A program made the translations under genes and the position numbers. Below, piece by piece: positions 19,011 to 22,500 of a stretch of DNA of 22,500 bases. Origin of the DNA: Chrysomallon squamiferum (taxonomy: Eukaryota; Mollusca; Gastropoda; Neomphalida; Peltospiridae); NCBI GenBank assembly GCA_012295275.1, contig CM022665.1, positions 36,692,933-36,715,432 of the forward strand. The letters run 5' to 3'. The notes beneath the pieces were generated by a model, which saw nothing but the letters and a program-made list of their open reading frames with translations, did not search any database and had not been told where the DNA came from. Position 1 is the stretch's first letter. Every line of letters begins with the position of its first letter.

Positions 19011-19020
19011 ATATATATAT
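18954..19020. repeat. (TG)26-(TA)n compound microsatellite
   Basis: Uninterrupted TG at 18954-19006, then atgt and (AT)n to 19020. A Cys/Val frame through it is an artefact. Confidence 0.97.
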
Positions 19021-19024
19021 TTAT

Positions 19025-19250
19025 GTATGTATTCTGTGTGATTACCTATGTATCTACGTTTATGTATATCTATATAATATAATATTTAAATATAATATGT
19101 GCATAATATTCTTCAATACTGTGTTAAAGTAAATATATCAGCGCTTGCTCTTCAGAATAACAGCAGTCAAAACGTGTTTTTCTAAACAAAACAGTATATT
19201 ATGTAACTGAAACAGAAATTTATTTTTAAATATGAACGTGTATTTCTCAC
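19025..19250. other. AT-rich DNA, no gene seen
   Basis: Degenerate tatg/tata words at the left, then unique sequence. Confidence 0.5.
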
Positions 19251-19254
19251 TCAA

Positions 19255-20000
19255 CAGACATCCAGATGTTTGTTTCACAGGAAATGAACATTCGGATATT
19301 TGTTTCATTTAAAAAAATAATAATAATAATTAAAAAAATTCACATACTCATTATATTTTAATTCAGTGTAAAAATACTCATGTATATGTACATTTCATAC
19401 AAAGTAAAACATTCGATGCAGCTCCGTATTAAAACGATATCATAGACTATACACTTTCTGGTGTTATTCTTTGTTAATAAAGCAAGGATATAGACGTACT
19501 GTTTAGATACAGCGTTTTAAAAGATTTCCATGGAGATACAGCTGCAGTGAATATCAAAATTTCGGCTGTTCTTGTCATAAAAAATGAAAATGTTAGAGGT
19601 ACATTTCATAGAATATCAACATTCGCACCTTCCGTTGCCATAGCACTGTTAGAAATACATGGATTTGTATTTACTTTATGACTATTTGGATATACTTTTT
19701 TAAAAAAGAAAAAAAAAAAGAAGAAAAAAATGAAAGGGCTAAAAAAAGGAAAAAGAAGCAGGATTTAAGAGAAATGTTATGAAATATTAACATTCAAATC
19801 GTCTTTTCGTAAGTAATCATCAACATTCTAAATTTTCATTATTAAAATAAAACCATAACGGAGATTTCGGTTCGTAACTAATCAACATTTGAAGGTTCTT
19901 TTCATTAAAAAAAAAAAAAAAAAAAAAAAACGGGAGTAAAGATTCGCGGTGTATATATTTCATATAAACACAAACATTGGGATGTTGTTTTCATATGGAA
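19255..20000. repeat. Degenerate minisatellite of about 31 bp
   Basis: Units resemble acattcggatatttgtttca plus an A/T-rich joint. Recognisable copies start at about 19258, 19288, 19409, 19556, 19619, 19790, 19823, 19885, 19941 and 19974. Neighbouring gaps are 30-33 bp and several larger gaps are near multiples of that (62, 63, 62). Oligo-A or A/G expansions at 19311-19325, 19703-19760 and 19907-19930 (24 A) interrupt it where the A-rich joint would lie. Decay is heavy in the middle. Confidence 0.72.
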
Positions 20001-20330
20001 TTTTAATAGACTGAGGAGTTTTGTTTTGATCGGCATGAGTGCTACTTGAATGCAAACACACGAGCTTCGTTATAAATTACAAGAACAAGAAATACAGAGG
20101 GAAACGTTTGCCAGCCTCTCTGAAAACAGTGGAGCGGATATTGAGTTTGACTGACAGTTCTTGAAATATCACTCGACACTGCGGGACACATGGACAGTAT
20201 TTAACCACTTACGGGCAATAAAGGCCCCAGCGCTGAAACGACTAATGGTCATTTTGTTTCCTTTCGGCAGTCGAAAACCCAACAATGACTGTTAAACGTT
20301 TGTGACTGTAATTCTGGTTTTATCTTCTTC
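20000..20330. other. Unique, moderately GC-rich DNA, no gene seen
   Basis: The stretch at 20090-20290 is repeat-free and less AT-rich than its surroundings. No domain or RNA is recognised. Confidence 0.5.
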
Positions 20331-20455
20331 TTTTTTTATTTTTAGCTATTTTATATTACTTTCTGTTGATCAAATGATTATTGTTTTAAAATATTTAAAA
20401 TATGTGTTTTCATTTATAATATAATTTTGTTTTTATCAAATAAATATATATATAT

Positions 20456-20555
20456 AAAGCAATAAATATTAGATAAAACCCAAATTGTATTACATATGTT
20501 TATATATATATATATATGTAATATAATTTGGGTTTTATCTAATATTTGTTGCTTT
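20456..20555. repeat. Long inverted repeat, 42-bp arms
   Basis: Arms at 20456-20497 and 20514-20555 match in 40 of 42 positions; the loop of 16 bases is itself mostly (TA)n. Both mismatches pair T or G on the left with G or T on the right, so plus-strand RNA would form an unbroken stem using two G-U pairs, while minus-strand RNA would have two A-C mismatches. The arms begin with aaagc and end with gcttt. No target-site duplication is visible. It could be a MITE, an older foldback, or a transcribed hairpin; the stem is longer and cleaner than a usual pre-miRNA. Confidence 0.9.
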
Positions 20556-20639
20556 CGTGTCTGTAATTGGGTTTTCTCTCAAGTATTTTGTAGAATAGAT
20601 TTAATAATTTTTGTATCTGTAAATATCAAATAGTTTATT

Positions 20640-20738
20640 ATTATTATGTATTTATTTGTTATTATTATTATTATTACTATTATTATTATTATTATTATAT
20701 TATTATTATTATTACTATTATTATTATTATTATTACTA

Positions 20739-20775
<37 letters not shown>

Positions 20776-20776
20776 G
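20640..20776. repeat. (TTA)n array with ACT/TAT phase breaks
   Basis: About 135 bp of ATT triplets interrupted by actat at 20676, 20714 and 20735 and by tatat joints near 20698 and 20738. The repeated spacing of about 38-41 bp suggests duplication of blocks rather than of single triplets. Confidence 0.95.
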
Positions 20777-20779
20777 TTT

Positions 20780-21175
20780 TGTTTTCTTTCTTTCTTTATA
20801 CAATATACTTATTAGCATTCTCTTACTCGGTATTAATTCAGTATTGTAAATTATTTTAAGATTACCATCTGTAACATTGTTTTTATCAAATATTTTAATG
20901 TTTTGAATTCATCTTTATAACAAGATAAACATTTAGACATACTCAATAATTTAAATAAAAACTAATTAACCCTAATTAATATTTAAATAACAGATCATGA
21001 TGATTGGCTGATTCTGTAAGAACGTTTTTAAATATTTAAATAAAGATGTTTATCACACAGTTGAGAAAAAAAAAAAAAAAAAAAAAGGTTTTGTATTAGA
21101 TTTTGCGCTTAGTGTTTTTATTAGTTAATTTATCAGAAAAATATCGCCACCGTAAAGTTTTATCGGCTAATATTT
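20780..21175. other. Unique AT-rich DNA, no gene seen
   Basis: Includes 21 A at 21066-21086. Otherwise non-repetitive. Confidence 0.5.
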
Positions 21176-21213
21176 TCAGTCGATCATAAAATAGTTTGTT
21201 TACATATCGACAA

Positions 21214-21255
<42 letters not shown>

Positions 21256-21277
21256 AAAGTATTTTATGACTGACTGA
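21176..21277. repeat. Inverted repeat around (TA)n, 26-bp arms
   Basis: 21176-21201 and 21252-21277 match as reverse complements in 22 of 26 positions, with the arms reading tcagtc...ataaaata outward to inward. The interior is a short unique part then (TA)n at about 21216-21251. A second (TA)n (about 21278-21296) abuts the right arm. The form fits a small MITE or foldback carrying a microsatellite. Confidence 0.75.
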
Positions 21278-21299
21278 ATATATATATATATATATAATT

Positions 21300-21550
21300 T
21301 TTAAAACGTGTAGAATTTCTAAAGATGATAACGAAATAAAGAATGTTTTATTTTCTGTTTGTTTTTTGTCTTGTATTTTTGCAAAGAAGACACATTTTAT
21401 GTTTTATTTATTGGAAATGGCCAGTGTATGACAAATTGCGCGTCACTTGGAGATTATTGCGAGGCACTTTGCCCTATCCAAACGTGATCCTATCAGGCGC
21501 CTGTAATTGGTGATTTATTAGGAGAGCGTCGAGTAAATGCATGCATTATT
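21300..21550. other. Unique DNA, GC-richer at 21418-21545
   Basis: 21418-21545 has balanced composition with several CpG, a taattgg motif at about 21504 and a perfect 12-bp palindrome aatgcatgcatt at 21536-21547. It stands out from the flanking AT-rich DNA and could be conserved noncoding DNA. No open frame is recognised. Confidence 0.4.
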
Positions 21551-21566
21551 CCTAAAAGACTGTGAC

Positions 21567-21684
<118 letters not shown>

Positions 21685-21689
21685 AATGA

Positions 21690-22500
21690 GAATTCATTTA
21701 AGATAAAAAAATATATATAAATATATATTTCAAGGAGTAAAAAATAAATATTATTCTTATTAGCATTTTAATGTTTTAAAAATACAGTAAACCATTCAAA
21801 AGAGATTTTGGACGTTTACAGTATTAATAGTGAATTATAAAATATATTATTATGGAAGTGAACACATTTAAAAAAAAAATTTAACTTGCAATTTACAGAA
21901 TATAAATGAAAATAATAAATTCACTCTATTTCCCTTTTTTTATTTATTCTTTCACTTTTTTATATTAATTTTTTTATTTTAATTTTTTTTAATTATATAT
22001 TTTTTAAACTATTGTTTTGATTTGATTTTAACAATAAATCTTTACACTGTTACATGTTTGGGTTATTCTTTAACCTTCTACTGTTGAAACTAAATGAGAT
22101 TGTGTAAAACATAAACATTTTTATGTGCACGAAAACTATCGCGTCAATCACTGTTCCTCATTTTATTTTTTTTTTTTTTTTTTTTCTGTTTTATTTAATT
22201 TTATTTTTAATCTTTTCGACCCTTTTATCTGCAATCTGGATTAATAAACCTTATCAGAATTTTATTCGATTTTGGTGTTAAATGTCTGTTTTATTTCCGA
22301 GAATATATCAAATATTTCACACTTGTAAACTAATGTCTTCGCTTCGATGTCGATATAAAAGTATCTGTGTGTATGCACGTATCATTCTTACTTACTACTT
22401 AAAATATGATAAAATAACATAAGAAGATGAAATAACTGTTTAATTTAGTATAAATAACTTAATTTTCTCATTTCTTAAAATATATATTTATATATTTATT
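21690..22500. other. AT-rich DNA to the window edge, no gene seen
   Basis: Diverged T-rich sequence at 21930-22010 and 20 T at 22166-22185. No open frame, RNA or element is recognised. Confidence 0.55.

Overview
No protein-coding gene, rRNA, tRNA or CRISPR array can be supported in this window. It reads as AT-rich intergenic or intronic DNA of a large animal genome, saturated with simple repeats. The motif mix is typical of coleoid cephalopods, most likely an octopus: long (TTTA)n and (TTTTA)n tracts, mosaics of in-phase ATT/GTT/ACT/CTT/GAT triplets, (ACAT)n-(TA)n-(CA)n compounds, (CT)n/(AG)n, (GATA)n and many oligo-A/oligo-T runs. That assignment is an inference from repeat style; no gene anchors it. 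Long open frames here come from repeat units lacking stop codons (poly-Leu, poly-Ile, poly-Tyr, poly-Ser or Arg-Glu runs) and I do not call them genes.

Layout. 1-1450: mostly unique AT-rich DNA with short repeats. 1469-2870: a block that is T-rich (TTTTA/TTTA) on the left and A-rich (AAAT/AAAAT/AATAT) on the right, so the halves are roughly complementary. 2880-3990: unique DNA with an ATT array and a weak SINE-like segment. 3998-4247: a decayed 15-bp tandem array. 4436-7200: poly-T, a purine-rich strand, a 70-bp duplicated ACAT compound repeat, TTTA arrays and GTT mosaics. 7200-9200: unique DNA, a decayed 26-bp tandem array, (CT)41, then a unique stretch with a palindromic RFX/X-box-like site. 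9200-11400: triplet mosaics. 11410-11560: a small CpG-rich island. 11760-12500: T-rich low complexity with a 30-bp higher-order repeat. 12900-14600: GAT/AAT mosaics, three diverged copies of an unidentified element, (AT)33 and a decayed 28-bp array. 15411-15580: the strongest CpG-rich island. 16080-18290: CA/TAG/ATT/TC/GATA compounds. 18617-19020: a (TA)(CA)...(TG)(TA) inverted pair. 19255-20000: a decayed array of about 31 bp. 20456-20555: a nearly perfect 42-bp inverted repeat. 21176-21277: a second inverted repeat around (TA)n. 21571-21681: (AG)55.

The parts most worth a second look are structural: four old, strongly diverged minisatellites with different periods (15, 26, 28 and about 31 bp); the 20456-20555 foldback, whose only two mismatches become G-U pairs in plus-strand RNA; and two CpG-dense islands in an AT-rich background. 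I found no set of genes working together and no evidence of a new protein-based system.
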